DNA of 7,218 nt from Thermaceae bacterium (GTDB taxonomy: Bacteria > Deinococcota > Deinococci > Deinococcales > Marinithermaceae), in the NCBI GenBank assembly GCA_027023345.1, contig JALVVO010000237.1:1-7218 (forward strand), given 5' to 3'. This document shows positions 1 to 6,679 of this stretch, piece after piece. The position numbers and the translations under genes were made by a program. Each line of letters begins with the position of its first letter. Positions within the stretch are counted from its first letter, which is position 1. Under the pieces are notes generated by a model that did no database searches, was not told the DNA's origin, and worked only from the letters and a program-made list of their open reading frames with translations.

Positions 1-954
1 GGCCTCGGGGGCCGGGGTCATGCGCTCGGCGAGGGTGGGCTCCCCGCCGGCGAAGGCCACGAGCGAGCGGGCGAGCCGCTCCCGTACCTCGGGGAGCGGA
101 AGCTCCACCCGGGCGAACGCCGCCCGGGGGTGGCCGCCGCCCCGACCGAGCACCGCCTTCAGCACCCGCTCGACGTCGATCCCCCGCCGGCTGCGGGCGA
201 TGACGAGCCGCTGGTCCCCCAGGCGGAAGAGCAGGAAAACCGCGTCGGCGTCGAAGAGGTCGGCGACGGTGTGGGCGAGCGGAGCAAGGGCGGGCACGTA
301 CCCCTCCTTTTTGGCCTCGGCGATCACCGCCCGGTAGGGGCCGGCCCGCACCGCCTGGGCGGTGGCGAGGAGCTCCTCCAGCACCTCCTTGGCTTCGGGC
401 GCGAGCCGCCCCTCGACGAGGGGCCTCACCCGGACGGGGTCGGCGCCGTGCTCCAGGAGCCAGGCGGCGGCTTTGAGGTCGCTCGGGGTGGTGCCGGCGT
501 AGGTGAAGCGGCCGGTGTCCTCGAGGATCCCGGCGTAGCCGAGCTCGGCCTCGGGAACCCCGGGGACGTGCCCCCGCTCGGCAAGGAGCTCTGCCACCAC
601 CGTGGTCGCCGCCCCCACCTGCCGCACCGCGCCGGCGGCGGCGGGGATCGCGTCCTCGTCCGGCGGGTGGTGGTCGTAGACGACGAAAGGCACCTTCCCC
701 ACGAGCTCGGCGAACGGCCCGATCCGGTCCCGCCGCTGGGTGTCCACCACCACCACCTCGCGCACCTTGGGAAGGGGCACCTTCTCGGCGGGAAGGAGGC
801 CCAGGTGGTCGGCGTAGAGGTTCACCGCCTCCTGCATCCGGCCCTCGAGCCCGCCCACCTGGACGAGGACCGCCCCCGGGTGGAGGTAGCGCGCGAGGGC
901 CATGGCCCCGAGCGCGTCGAGGTCCAGGTTCTCGTGACCGACGATGACCTTCAC
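1..954 (-). CDS. DHH-DHHA1-CBS protein, N-terminal part of a probable CCA/A-adding tRNA nucleotidyltransferase (3' end outside window)
   Basis: The 318 visible residues form a DHH phosphoesterase module and enter a CBS domain at the window edge. Visible metal-binding motifs are GHENLDLDALGAM (H7, D11, D13), VVVVDTQ (D71), the signature YDHHP (D94, H95, H96) and GILEDTGRFTY (D146). A DHHA1 substrate-binding motif, GRGGGHPRAAFA, lies at residues 270-281. The final ERMTPAPEA is the usual first strand of a CBS domain. This order is typical of long bacterial proteins in which DHH, DHHA1 and paired CBS domains precede a class II tRNA nucleotidyltransferase/poly(A) polymerase domain that adds CCA, or only the last A, to tRNA 3' ends. 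That last domain is not in the window, so this activity is inferred; a stand-alone DHH-CBS phosphoesterase remains possible. The gene begins about 10 bp after the mfd stop, so it is probably cotranscribed with mfd. I chose GTG at 954; TTG at 957 is the alternative. The only Shine-Dalgarno-like stretch, GAGG at about 973-976, is rather distant. Confidence 0.85.
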   Translation of the reverse strand, partial: MKVIVGHENLDLDALGAMALARYLHPGAVLVQVGGLEGRMQEAVNLYADHLGLLPAEKVPLPKVREVVVVDTQRRDRIGPFAELVGKVPFVVYDHHPPDEDAIPAAAGAVRQVGAATTVVAELLAERGHVPGVPEAELGYAGILEDTGRFTYAGTTPSDLKAAAWLLEHGADPVRVRPLVEGRLAPEAKEVLEELLATAQAVRAGPYRAVIAEAKKEGYVPALAPLAHTVADLFDADAVFLLFRLGDQRLVIARSRRGIDVERVLKAVLGRGGGHPRAAFARVELPLPEVRERLARSLVAFAGGEPTLAERMTPAPEA

Positions 955-964
955 CAAGCCCAGT

Positions 965-3892
965 CTAGAGGGCCTCGAGCAACCGGAGGACGGCCTCGAG
1001 CACCGGCGCGCCCCTGAGCTCGGGCCGCTCGACCGCGAAGCCGGGCGGGTAGCGGGTCACCTGCACCGCGAAGGGAAGCTCGGCGAGGCGTTTCTCGTCG
1101 TACTTCGGGGGGTAGGCGGGGACCACGAGCTGGATCCGCATCCGGTCCTCGGTGATCGAGCGCACGCCCCGCCGCTCGGCGAGGAGGCGGATCCGGGTGA
1201 GGAGCAGGAAGTTCCTCGCCTCCTCCGGCGGCGGCCCGTACCGCGCTTTGAGCTCCCGCTCGACCCGAGCCACCTCGGCGAGCCTCTGGGCGCGGGCGAG
1301 CCGCGCGTAGATCCGGCTCCGCTCGCCGACGTCCGGCACGTAGGCCTCGGGCAGGTTGGCCGAGACCCGGAGGTCCAGGGTGACGTGGGGGCGCTCGGGG
1401 GCCTCCTCGCCCTTGAGCCTTCGCACCGCCTCGGCGACCATCTCGGCGTAGACCTCGAGGGAGACCGCCCGCACGTGGCCGTGCTGCTCGGGCCCTAGGA
1501 GGTTCCCCACCCCGCGGATCTCCATGTCCCGCTCGGCGAGCAGGTGGCCGCTCCCGAGATCGGAGAGGTCGGCGATGGCGGCAAGCCGCTTCTCCGCCGA
1601 CTCGGTGAGGCGCTCGGGGTGGAAGAGGTAGGCCCAGGCCTCCCGCTCCCGCCGGCCCACCCGGCCCCTCAGCTGGTAGAGCTGGGCGAGGCCGAGCTTG
1701 TCCGCCCGCTCGATCAGGATGGTGTCGGCGAGGGGCACGTCCAACCCCGACTCGATGATCGTGGTGGCGAGGAGGACGTCGAAAGCCCCAGCCTCGAACT
1801 CGAGCATCACCTCCTCGATCGCCGCCGCAGGCATCTGGCCGTGGACGACGCCGATCCGGGCCTCGGGCACGAGCGCCTCCAGCCACCGGGCCCGCTGCTC
1901 GATCGAGGCTACCCGGTCGTGGACGAAGAACACCTTGCCCCCGCGCTCAAGCTCGAAAAGGATCGCCTCCCGCACCACCAAGGGGTCGAAGGGGGCGATC
2001 ACCGTGCGGATCGGCTTCCTACCCGGGGGCGGGGCCTGGATCGAGCTGATGTCCTTAAGCCCCACCAGCGCCTGGTACAGGGTGCGGGGGATCGGGGTAG
2101 CCGAGAGCATGAGGACGTCCACCCCGGCTTTGAGCTCCTTCAGTCGCTCCTTTTGGGCGACGCCAAAGCGGTGCTCTTCGTCCACGATCAAAAGCCCGAG
2201 CTTTTTAAACCGCACGCCCTCCTCGAGCAGCCGGTGGGTACCGACCACGATGTCCACCCGGCCTTCGGCGAGGTCCTTTAAAATCCGCCGAGCCTCCTTC
2301 TCGGGGGTGAATCGCGAGAGCATCGCGACCTCCACCGGCAAGTTTCGGAACCGCTCCTTGAAGGTGCGGTAGTGCTGCTCGGCGAGCAGGGTGGTGGGAA
2401 CGAGGAAGGCGACCTGATGGCCGTGGCCCACCACCCGGTGGGCGGCGCGCAGGGCGACCTCGGTTTTGCCAAACCCCACGTCGCCCGAGATCAGCCGGTC
2501 CATAGGCCGCTCGGCCTCGAGGTCGCGGAAGACGTCATCGAGCGCCCGCTTTTGATCCTCGGTGAGCGCGTAGGGGAAGCTTTGCTCGATGAGCGGGTCC
2601 CAGTCGGGTAGCGGGGGGAAGGCGGTGCCCTTTTCCTTCGCTCGCTTGGCGTAGAGGACGAGGAGCCTCTGGGCGAGCTCTTCGGCGGAGCGCCGCGCCC
2701 GCTCCTTGACCCGCTTCCAGTCCTTCTTGGCGAGGCTCGAAAGCTCCGGCGGCTCGTCTGAGGTCGCCGGGTGCCGGCGAAGCAGCGGCAGGTCCTCGAC
2801 CGGGACGTAGAGCCTCCCCTGGTCGCGGTACTTGAGCACCAGGTAGTCGCGGCGAACCCCTAGCACCTCCCGGGTGACGAGGCCCTCGTAGCGGCCGATG
2901 CCGTGCTCGGGGTGGATCAGGTAGTCCCCGACCGAGAGGAGCTCGGGATCGCTCACCCCCTCGCCCCGGAGGAAGGTCCGCCGCACCGCGCTCGCCCCCG
3001 AAAACCCGTAGAGGAGCGCCTCGGTGAGGTAGACGACCTTTTCCTCTTGGTCCACGAACCCGCCCTCGAAGGCCCCGGGGACGAGGAGCACGCCGGCAAA
3101 GGGCCGCACCTCCCCTGCCACCCGGGTGGGGAGGCCCTTGAAGTGGGTTCTTAGCAGGTAGTCCCGGCCCTTCTCGTGCTTGTAGAAAAAGACCACCCGG
3201 AACCCTTCGGCAAGCCAGCGCTCGACGTCGGCCCGCATCCTGCGGGCCTCGGCGCGGTAGGGGGCGAGGGGCTCGATCGCCGGGCGCAAAAGCTCCGCCC
3301 CCGGTTGCGGGGCGAAGAAGACCCGCTCCCGCCCCTCGAGCAAGGGCAAAAGCGCCTCGGGCGCGCGGGAGGGCTGGTCGAGAAAGACGGGACCCGGAAA
3401 GAGGGCGAGCAGGGGAACTCGCTCCACGGGCCTTGCCTTCGCGGTGGGCCTCAGGTGAAAGCGCGAAACCTCCTCCCCCCCGACCTCGATCCGCTCGAGC
3501 TCCGGGCCAAAAAACTCAAGCCGGGCCCCGGCCACCTCGAGCACGTCCCCCCGGACCCAGACCTCCTCGTCCCGCGCGTAGCCAAGGCGCTCCAGTTGAT
3601 CGAGGAGCCGGCTTCTCGGGTAGCTCTTCCCCACCTCGAAAACGAGCCCCTCGGCAAGGGGGTCGGCGGGGACCTCGAGGAGGGCGTCCTCAAAGCCTAT
3701 CACGAAGTGGGCCGCCTCGTCCCTGGCGTAGGCCGAGGGGCGGAGGTAGGCGCGCACGCCAAAGGCCTCAAGCCCCCGGTAAAGGGCGAGCCGCTCCTGG
3801 GGAACAAGCAGCACCGCCGGCGCTGGGGCCTTGGCAAAAAACCAGGCCCGGGCGACCTGGGGGAGGTGGGGTAGGCCGAGTGTCCTGGGCAC
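965..3892 (-). CDS. mfd: Transcription-repair coupling factor Mfd (superfamily 2 DNA translocase)
   Basis: Mfd binds RNA polymerase stalled at DNA damage, pushes it off with an ATP-driven translocase, and recruits UvrA to start nucleotide excision repair. The 975-residue product has the expected order. Residues 1 to about 310 are a shortened UvrB-homology module (FEVGKSYPRSRLLDQLERLGY and VRGDVLEV). The RNA-polymerase-interacting domain is at about 315-395 (GDYLIHPEHGIGRYEGL, then LKYRDQGRLYVPVEDL). The translocase motor follows: Walker A GDVGFGKTE at about 470-478, DEEH box VDEEHRFGV at about 569, motif III SATPIPRTL at about 594, TTIIESGLDVP at about 708, and arginine-finger motif QLRGRVGR at about 738. 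The translocation motif region AERDMEIRGVGNLLGPEQHGH is near 782, and the TRCF C-terminal domain starts at about 836. It is shorter than the E. coli protein, as is usual in Thermus. I placed the start at GTG 3892: further upstream the open frame is only antisense to the neighbouring gene, and a good extended -10 element sits just before this GTG. The stop is TAG at 967-965. Confidence 0.97.
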   Translation of the reverse strand: MPRTLGLPHLPQVARAWFFAKAPAPAVLLVPQERLALYRGLEAFGVRAYLRPSAYARDEAAHFVIGFEDALLEVPADPLAEGLVFEVGKSYPRSRLLDQLERLGYARDEEVWVRGDVLEVAGARLEFFGPELERIEVGGEEVSRFHLRPTAKARPVERVPLLALFPGPVFLDQPSRAPEALLPLLEGRERVFFAPQPGAELLRPAIEPLAPYRAEARRMRADVERWLAEGFRVVFFYKHEKGRDYLLRTHFKGLPTRVAGEVRPFAGVLLVPGAFEGGFVDQEEKVVYLTEALLYGFSGASAVRRTFLRGEGVSDPELLSVGDYLIHPEHGIGRYEGLVTREVLGVRRDYLVLKYRDQGRLYVPVEDLPLLRRHPATSDEPPELSSLAKKDWKRVKERARRSAEELAQRLLVLYAKRAKEKGTAFPPLPDWDPLIEQSFPYALTEDQKRALDDVFRDLEAERPMDRLISGDVGFGKTEVALRAAHRVVGHGHQVAFLVPTTLLAEQHYRTFKERFRNLPVEVAMLSRFTPEKEARRILKDLAEGRVDIVVGTHRLLEEGVRFKKLGLLIVDEEHRFGVAQKERLKELKAGVDVLMLSATPIPRTLYQALVGLKDISSIQAPPPGRKPIRTVIAPFDPLVVREAILFELERGGKVFFVHDRVASIEQRARWLEALVPEARIGVVHGQMPAAAIEEVMLEFEAGAFDVLLATTIIESGLDVPLADTILIERADKLGLAQLYQLRGRVGRREREAWAYLFHPERLTESAEKRLAAIADLSDLGSGHLLAERDMEIRGVGNLLGPEQHGHVRAVSLEVYAEMVAEAVRRLKGEEAPERPHVTLDLRVSANLPEAYVPDVGERSRIYARLARAQRLAEVARVERELKARYGPPPEEARNFLLLTRIRLLAERRGVRSITEDRMRIQLVVPAYPPKYDEKRLAELPFAVQVTRYPPGFAVERPELRGAPVLEAVLRLLEAL

Positions 3893-3901
3893 CGGCGATC
3901 C

Positions 3902-3930
3902 ATCGTAGCAAGCCCGGTGGATAGAATGAA
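3902..3930 (-). promoter_or_regulatory. Predicted near-leaderless promoter of mfd
   Basis: On the minus strand an extended -10 element, TGCTACGAT, occupies 3910-3902 (hexamer TACGAT at 3907-3902, four of six consensus bases plus the upstream TG). A weak -35 candidate, TTCATT, lies 17 bp upstream at 3930-3925. The hexamer ends 9 nt before the GTG start at 3892, so transcription would begin within about 3 nt of the start codon. TANNNT boxes this close to start codons are known for leaderless genes in Deinococcus-Thermus. No transcript start has been observed here; this is a motif reading. Confidence 0.5.
3922..3927 (+). promoter_or_regulatory. Possible -10 box (TAGAAT) for the LpxB-like gene, overlapping its ATG
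   Basis: TAGAAT matches five of six bases of the TATAAT consensus and ends 7 nt before an in-frame GTG at 3935. That distance suits leaderless expression. It overlaps the ATG at 3926, so if this box is used, translation would start at GTG 3935 and not at the ATG. No convincing -35 hexamer is visible upstream, where the DNA already belongs to the mfd promoter and start. A lone hexamer match can arise by chance. Confidence 0.3.
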
Positions 3931-5113
3931 GGGCGTGCTGCTCGTCGTTTCCGGAGGCCACGCCGAGGACGCGATCGGGGCCAGGCTGCTCGACCACCTG
4001 CCCGACGAGCCCGCCCTGGCCTTTCCCCTGGTCGGCGCCGGCCGGGCCTACGCGCGCCATCCCCGGGTGGAGCGGGTGGGCCCGCGCTGGGAGCCCCCCT
4101 CGGGAGGCTTTCCCGCCAACAGCCTGCAAAACCTCGTCGCCGACCTGCGAAGCGGCTTCCTCCAGAGCCTCGTGCGGCAGTGGGCCACCGCCCAGCGTCT
4201 CGCCCGCGACCCCCGGATCCGCGCCGTGGCCGCGGTGGGGGACGCCTACGCGCTTGCGGTGGCCTGGCGGGCCTCCGGCTTCGGGCGCCGCCCCCTTTTC
4301 CACCTCCAACCTTTGATTTCCTTTCACTACATCGCTGGGCGGTCGCTCCTCGAACGGCTCGCGAACCCCGGCCAGTTCCTCGCCGAGGACTACTTCTTCT
4401 ACGAGCGCTGGCTGCACCGCTTCCTGCGGGCGGTCTACGTCCGCGACCCCGCCAGCGAGCGGCGGGCCCGGGCGCTGGGCATGACCAAGGCGCGGTTCGT
4501 AGGAAGCCCAATGATGGATATGCTTGGCCCCCCCGAGGGGCCGCTTCCGGTCCGCCTCGATCGGCCGGTCCTCGCCCTCCTGCCAGGGACGCGCGCCGAC
4601 GTCCGCGTAAGCCTGCCCCTCATGGTCCGGGCGGCCGAACGTCTCCCCGAGTTCCTGCCGCTCGTGGCTTGGGTGCCGCCCTTCGAGGAGGCCCGCCTCC
4701 CCGAGGGCTACCGGCTCCAGGTACAGAGCGAGGCCCACGCGGTGGCACTCGGAGGCACCGGGGTCCACCTAATCCGCGGGCGGTTCTCCGCCATCCTCCA
4801 CGCCGCCCGGATAGCCCTGGGCACCGCCGGCACCGCCAACGAGCAGGCGGTGGGCCTGGGGGTGCCGGTGGTCGCCTTCCCCACCCCCGGTCCCCAATAC
4901 ACTCGAGCCTTTGCCCAAAGGCAAAAGAGATTGCTCGGTGACGGGCTCACCCTGGTCGAGGCCGACCCCGAGTCGCTCGCCCGGGCGGTCCGCCGGCTGG
5001 CCGAGGACGGCCCCGCCCGCCGGGCGGCCCAGACCGCCGGGCGCGAACGATTCTGGCCGCCCGGCGCCCTGCCCCGGATCGCCTGCGAGATCCGGGCCGC
5101 CTTAAAAACTTGA
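3926..5113 (+). CDS. Lipid-A-disaccharide synthase-related protein (LpxB-like GT-B glycosyltransferase)
   Basis: This is a 395-residue protein resembling the LpxB-related family of cyanobacteria and the Deinococcus-Thermus phylum (TIGR03492-type). LpxB itself joins two acylated glucosamines into the lipid A core; the substrate of this related family is not established. Visible landmarks are an N-terminal LLVVSGGHAEDA (SGGHAED at residues 9-15, where relatives have SNGHGED), GSPMMDM at about 193-199, the second Rossmann domain opening LLPGTRADV at about 218-226, and the nucleotide-sugar-binding stretch GTAGTANEQAVGLGVPVVAFPTPG from about 299. There is no signal peptide or membrane span, so it is probably cytoplasmic or peripheral to the inner membrane. 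It is GC-rich like mfd, and is divergent from mfd with a 33-bp gap. The start is uncertain: ATG 3926 has a poor ribosome site (GGTGG at 3916-3920), GTG 3917 adds three residues, and GTG 3935 fits a leaderless promoter. The stop is TGA at 5111-5113. Family assignment is from motif memory and has not been confirmed by a search. Confidence 0.82.
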   Translation: MKGVLLVVSGGHAEDAIGARLLDHLPDEPALAFPLVGAGRAYARHPRVERVGPRWEPPSGGFPANSLQNLVADLRSGFLQSLVRQWATAQRLARDPRIRAVAAVGDAYALAVAWRASGFGRRPLFHLQPLISFHYIAGRSLLERLANPGQFLAEDYFFYERWLHRFLRAVYVRDPASERRARALGMTKARFVGSPMMDMLGPPEGPLPVRLDRPVLALLPGTRADVRVSLPLMVRAAERLPEFLPLVAWVPPFEEARLPEGYRLQVQSEAHAVALGGTGVHLIRGRFSAILHAARIALGTAGTANEQAVGLGVPVVAFPTPGPQYTRAFAQRQKRLLGDGLTLVEADPESLARAVRRLAEDGPARRAAQTAGRERFWPPGALPRIACEIRAALKT

Positions 5114-5143
5114 GTCAATACCCAACGAACATAGATCGATGCA

Positions 5144-5177
5144 ACAACAGCATCTCAAATCACGAGACCGGGGCCGC
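5144..5177 (+). repeat. 34-bp direct repeat, copy 1
   Basis: This copy contains CATCTCAAATCACGAGACCG followed by GGGCCGC. It is identical to copy 2 over the first 30 bp, then differs only by one G in the G run (four Gs here, five in copy 2). Just upstream, GATGC at 5138-5142 can pair with GCATC at 5150-5154 across a 7-nt loop, so this copy is part of a small hairpin. Inside the repeat, TCTC and GAGA could pair around a 7-nt loop. Confidence 0.85.
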
Positions 5178-5211
5178 CGTTAACGTTGGTCTTCTCCTCG
5201 GGCATCTTGAG

Positions 5212-5246
5212 ACAACAGCATCTCAAATCACGAGACCGGGGGCCGC
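5212..5246 (+). repeat. 35-bp direct repeat, copy 2
   Basis: This is the second copy of the repeat, 34 bp after the end of copy 1, with one extra G in the G run. Upstream TTGAGA at 5207-5212 pairs perfectly with TCTCAA at 5221-5226 around an 8-nt loop, so this copy also forms a hairpin, though with a different partner from copy 1. I see no third copy downstream where a regular array would place it. The function is unknown. Confidence 0.85.
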
Positions 5247-5367
5247 TCTGGTCCTACCCTGCCCGTTAATCCCAAAACAAGAGCAGAACATGCGATGCCG
5301 TCGAGCAATGACGTCGAATCTATCTTGCAACCCAGTGGAAGAGTGCAACCTTTAGTGCTCATAGACG

Positions 5368-5392
5368 TTCGGAACCCGTTTGGTTGACCGAA
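5368..5392 (+). other. Bulged hairpin of unknown function
   Basis: TTCGGAACC at 5368-5376 pairs with GGTT at 5382-5385 and CCGAA at 5388-5392, leaving a GA bulge at 5386-5387 and a CGTTT loop at 5377-5381. That gives nine base pairs in total. No U run follows on either strand, so it is not a classical intrinsic terminator. It could be an RNA structure or a protein-binding DNA site, or simply chance. Confidence 0.45.
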
Positions 5393-5524
5393 AACCTCCC
5401 GTCCCAGTCCTTGGCTGTACAGTATCCAACTGCTAAGGATGGCATTGACATGGCAGGCTCGCGGAAGCCAGTGTGATCGGCTGAATGAAAACCCACACGA
5501 AAACTCCCAAGGCCTCCTGAGGCT

Positions 5525-5550
5525 GCCCCGGGCGTCAAGGGGGCTCTTAT
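5525..5550 (+). terminator. Weak terminator-like hairpin
   Basis: GCCCC at 5525-5529 pairs with GGGGC at 5540-5544 across a 10-nt loop and is followed by TCTTAT at 5545-5550. The stem is short and the T tract is poor. It is nevertheless the best stem-plus-T candidate downstream of the LpxB-like gene and could limit read-through into the following glycosyltransferase. A second short inverted repeat, GCCTC/GAGGC, lies just before it at 5512-5523. Confidence 0.25.
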
Positions 5551-5576
5551 CTAAGCTCTCTCCGGGGAAAACGGAG

Positions 5577-5585
5577 TGTTAAACT
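5577..5585 (+). promoter_or_regulatory. Possible extended -10 element for the 5606 glycosyltransferase gene
   Basis: TGTTAAACT has the TGN extension followed by TAAACT, with four of six consensus bases. Transcription would begin near 5592, leaving a short leader that contains GGGGGA and then TTG 5606. No -35 match is seen at the right distance. If used, this element rules out the upstream GTG at 5576 as the start codon. A hairpin (CTCCG at 5560-5564, CGGAG at 5572-5576, loop GGGAAAA) lies immediately upstream. Confidence 0.3.
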
Positions 5586-5605
5586 TTGCTTGCTTTGGGG
5601 GACGC

Positions 5606-6679
5606 TTGAAGCCCAGTCTTCTTTTCACAACCGACGCTCCTAGGATCGCGGGCAGCGAAATTTGGTTGGCAGAAGTCCTACCCAGACTCGCTGGATACGG
5701 GGCAAGGGTGACGCTCGCGCTGCCAAGCACACCCTCGCTAGATCCCCTCATCCCGAGGTTTAAAGACGTCGTACAAATCATCCGCTACAAAAACCCAAAT
5801 GAACTACAAAGTTTAGCGCGCTCCGTGGACCTTCGTATTATGCAAGCCTGGTTTCCTGCCAGTTATCGTATGCTACTTACGTGGCCTCGACCTCGTTGGG
5901 TCTTCACGCATGACCAACTCGTCTACCATTACCCACTTGGTATCAAAAAACTATACGAGCAAATTTTTCATATCACGAAAGCCCGAGCCATGCGGCTAGC
6001 GGATGGCGTTCTAACCTGCTCTCGCTGGGGCGCCCGTTATCTGGAAACCGCCCACGGACTAACCGCCATCGGTATACCCAATGGGGTAGACACTCACAAG
6101 TTCCGCCCGCCGGAAGGTGAAGAGCGCGAAAAACTTCGCAGGAAATTCGGCTTTCAAAAATTCACCTGGATCATGCCAGCGCGATACTCCATGGAAAAAA
6201 ACCACCCGGTGGCGCTGCTCGCTGCCCGCCTGGTACCAAGCGCGGACTTCGTCTTCGTAGGAGACGGACCGATGCGACACGTTCTAGCGCACCTAGCCCG
6301 GTCCCTGCGGATCCAGAACGTTCGCGTCCTGAACTTCGTCGAAGACATACCGGCTCTATACCGAGCTTCCGACGGTCTCTTCCTGCCCTCCTTGGCCGAG
6401 AATCAGTCGCTCACAACGCTGGAGGCGATGGCTAGCGGACTCCCTACAGTCACCAGCAACATACCCGCCCAGCAAGAGCTTATCGAACACGGCCACGAGG
6501 GTTTCACGCTTCCTCCCCGGCCGAGCAGCCTCGCGGCTGGGCTCAGGCAGCTCACCTCAAGGCCAGAACAGGCCCGTTCCATGGGACTCGCAGCGCGGCG
6601 GAAAGTAATGACGGAGCACGACATTGACCGCACCTCACTAGAACTATTTCGCGTTCTTATCCGGTTGGCTCGTTCGTGA
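5606..6679 (+). CDS. GT4-family (GT-B fold, retaining) glycosyltransferase, probably horizontally acquired
   Basis: This predicted sugar transferase moves a sugar from a nucleotide donor to a lipid-linked or polysaccharide acceptor; donor and acceptor cannot be told. With the TTG start it has 357 residues, a normal GT4 length. The N-terminal Rossmann half begins KPSLLFTTDAPRIAGSEIWLAEVLPRL, with the glycine-containing first loop used for acceptor contact. The second half shows NGVDTHKFRP at about 159, the donor-phosphate pair R193 and K198 in ARYSMEKNHP, FVGDGPM, and the family hallmark E265-x7-E273 in AENQSLTTLEAMASGLPTV. There are no membrane segments. Its GC content and third codon positions are clearly lower than in all neighbouring genes, with codons such as TTA, AAA and ATA rare elsewhere in the window, which points to transfer. 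TTG 5606 is preferred because GGGGGA at 5597-5602 precedes it and the fold starts there; GTG 5576 would add ten residues with no counterpart in the fold. The stop TGA overlaps the predicted promoter of the next gene. Confidence 0.88.
   Translation: MKPSLLFTTDAPRIAGSEIWLAEVLPRLAGYGARVTLALPSTPSLDPLIPRFKDVVQIIRYKNPNELQSLARSVDLRIMQAWFPASYRMLLTWPRPRWVFTHDQLVYHYPLGIKKLYEQIFHITKARAMRLADGVLTCSRWGARYLETAHGLTAIGIPNGVDTHKFRPPEGEEREKLRRKFGFQKFTWIMPARYSMEKNHPVALLAARLVPSADFVFVGDGPMRHVLAHLARSLRIQNVRVLNFVEDIPALYRASDGLFLPSLAENQSLTTLEAMASGLPTVTSNIPAQQELIEHGHEGFTLPPRPSSLAAGLRQLTSRPEQARSMGLAARRKVMTEHDIDRTSLELFRVLIRLARS

Larger units (their letters stand above)
5114..5605. other. Low-GC intergenic stretch without a convincing gene; repeats and hairpins
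   Basis: About 490 bp separate the LpxB-like gene from the next glycosyltransferase. Base composition drops visibly right after the stop at 5113 and no longer shows the GC-rich third-position rhythm of the resident genes. The stretch contains two 34/35-bp direct repeats (5144-5177 and 5212-5246), a bulged hairpin (5368-5392), and two smaller hairpins near its end (5525-5544 and 5560-5576). The longest stop-free runs are about 80 codons on plus (a TTG-started frame, 5110-5355) and about 113 codons on minus (roughly 5576 down to 5228, with no ATG before 5362). Neither resembles a known protein or has a good ribosome site. No tRNA, transposase or inverted terminal repeat is visible. Confidence 0.6.

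Noticed and set aside
130..1498. Long plus-strand open frames over the DHH-CBS and mfd regions
   Set aside because: They are mirror frames produced by high GC3 on the opposite strand. Their translations are low-complexity (rich in G, R, P, H) with no domain, whereas the minus-strand products are unmistakable.
3893..4768. N-terminal extension of Mfd reading upstream to an ATG at 4768
   Set aside because: The extra 292 residues are antisense to the LpxB-like gene, whose motifs are clear. They show no Mfd domain, and mfd at 975 residues from GTG 3892 already has family length.
5144..5246. CRISPR array
   Set aside because: There are only two repeat units, with a one-base indel, no third copy where the period would place it, no recognisable Thermus-type repeat ending and no cas gene in the window. 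Kept as plain direct repeats.
5110..5355. 81-residue plus-strand frame starting with TTG at the end of the LpxB-like gene
   Set aside because: It overlaps the stop codon of the LpxB-like gene and runs through both direct repeats, producing the same ISNHETG/QITRPGA-type segments from repeat DNA. It has no family resemblance.
5228..5362. Minus-strand 44-residue open frame starting at ATG 5362, inside a 113-codon stop-free run
   Set aside because: It has no ribosome site, no recognisable family and no conserved-looking motif. A run of this length can occur by chance at this composition.
5560..5576. Hairpin CTCCG/CGGAG as an intrinsic terminator
   Set aside because: The stem is only five pairs and is followed by TGTTAAACTTT with no T tract. 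It overlaps the possible promoter and start of the next gene, so it is noted only as a structure.
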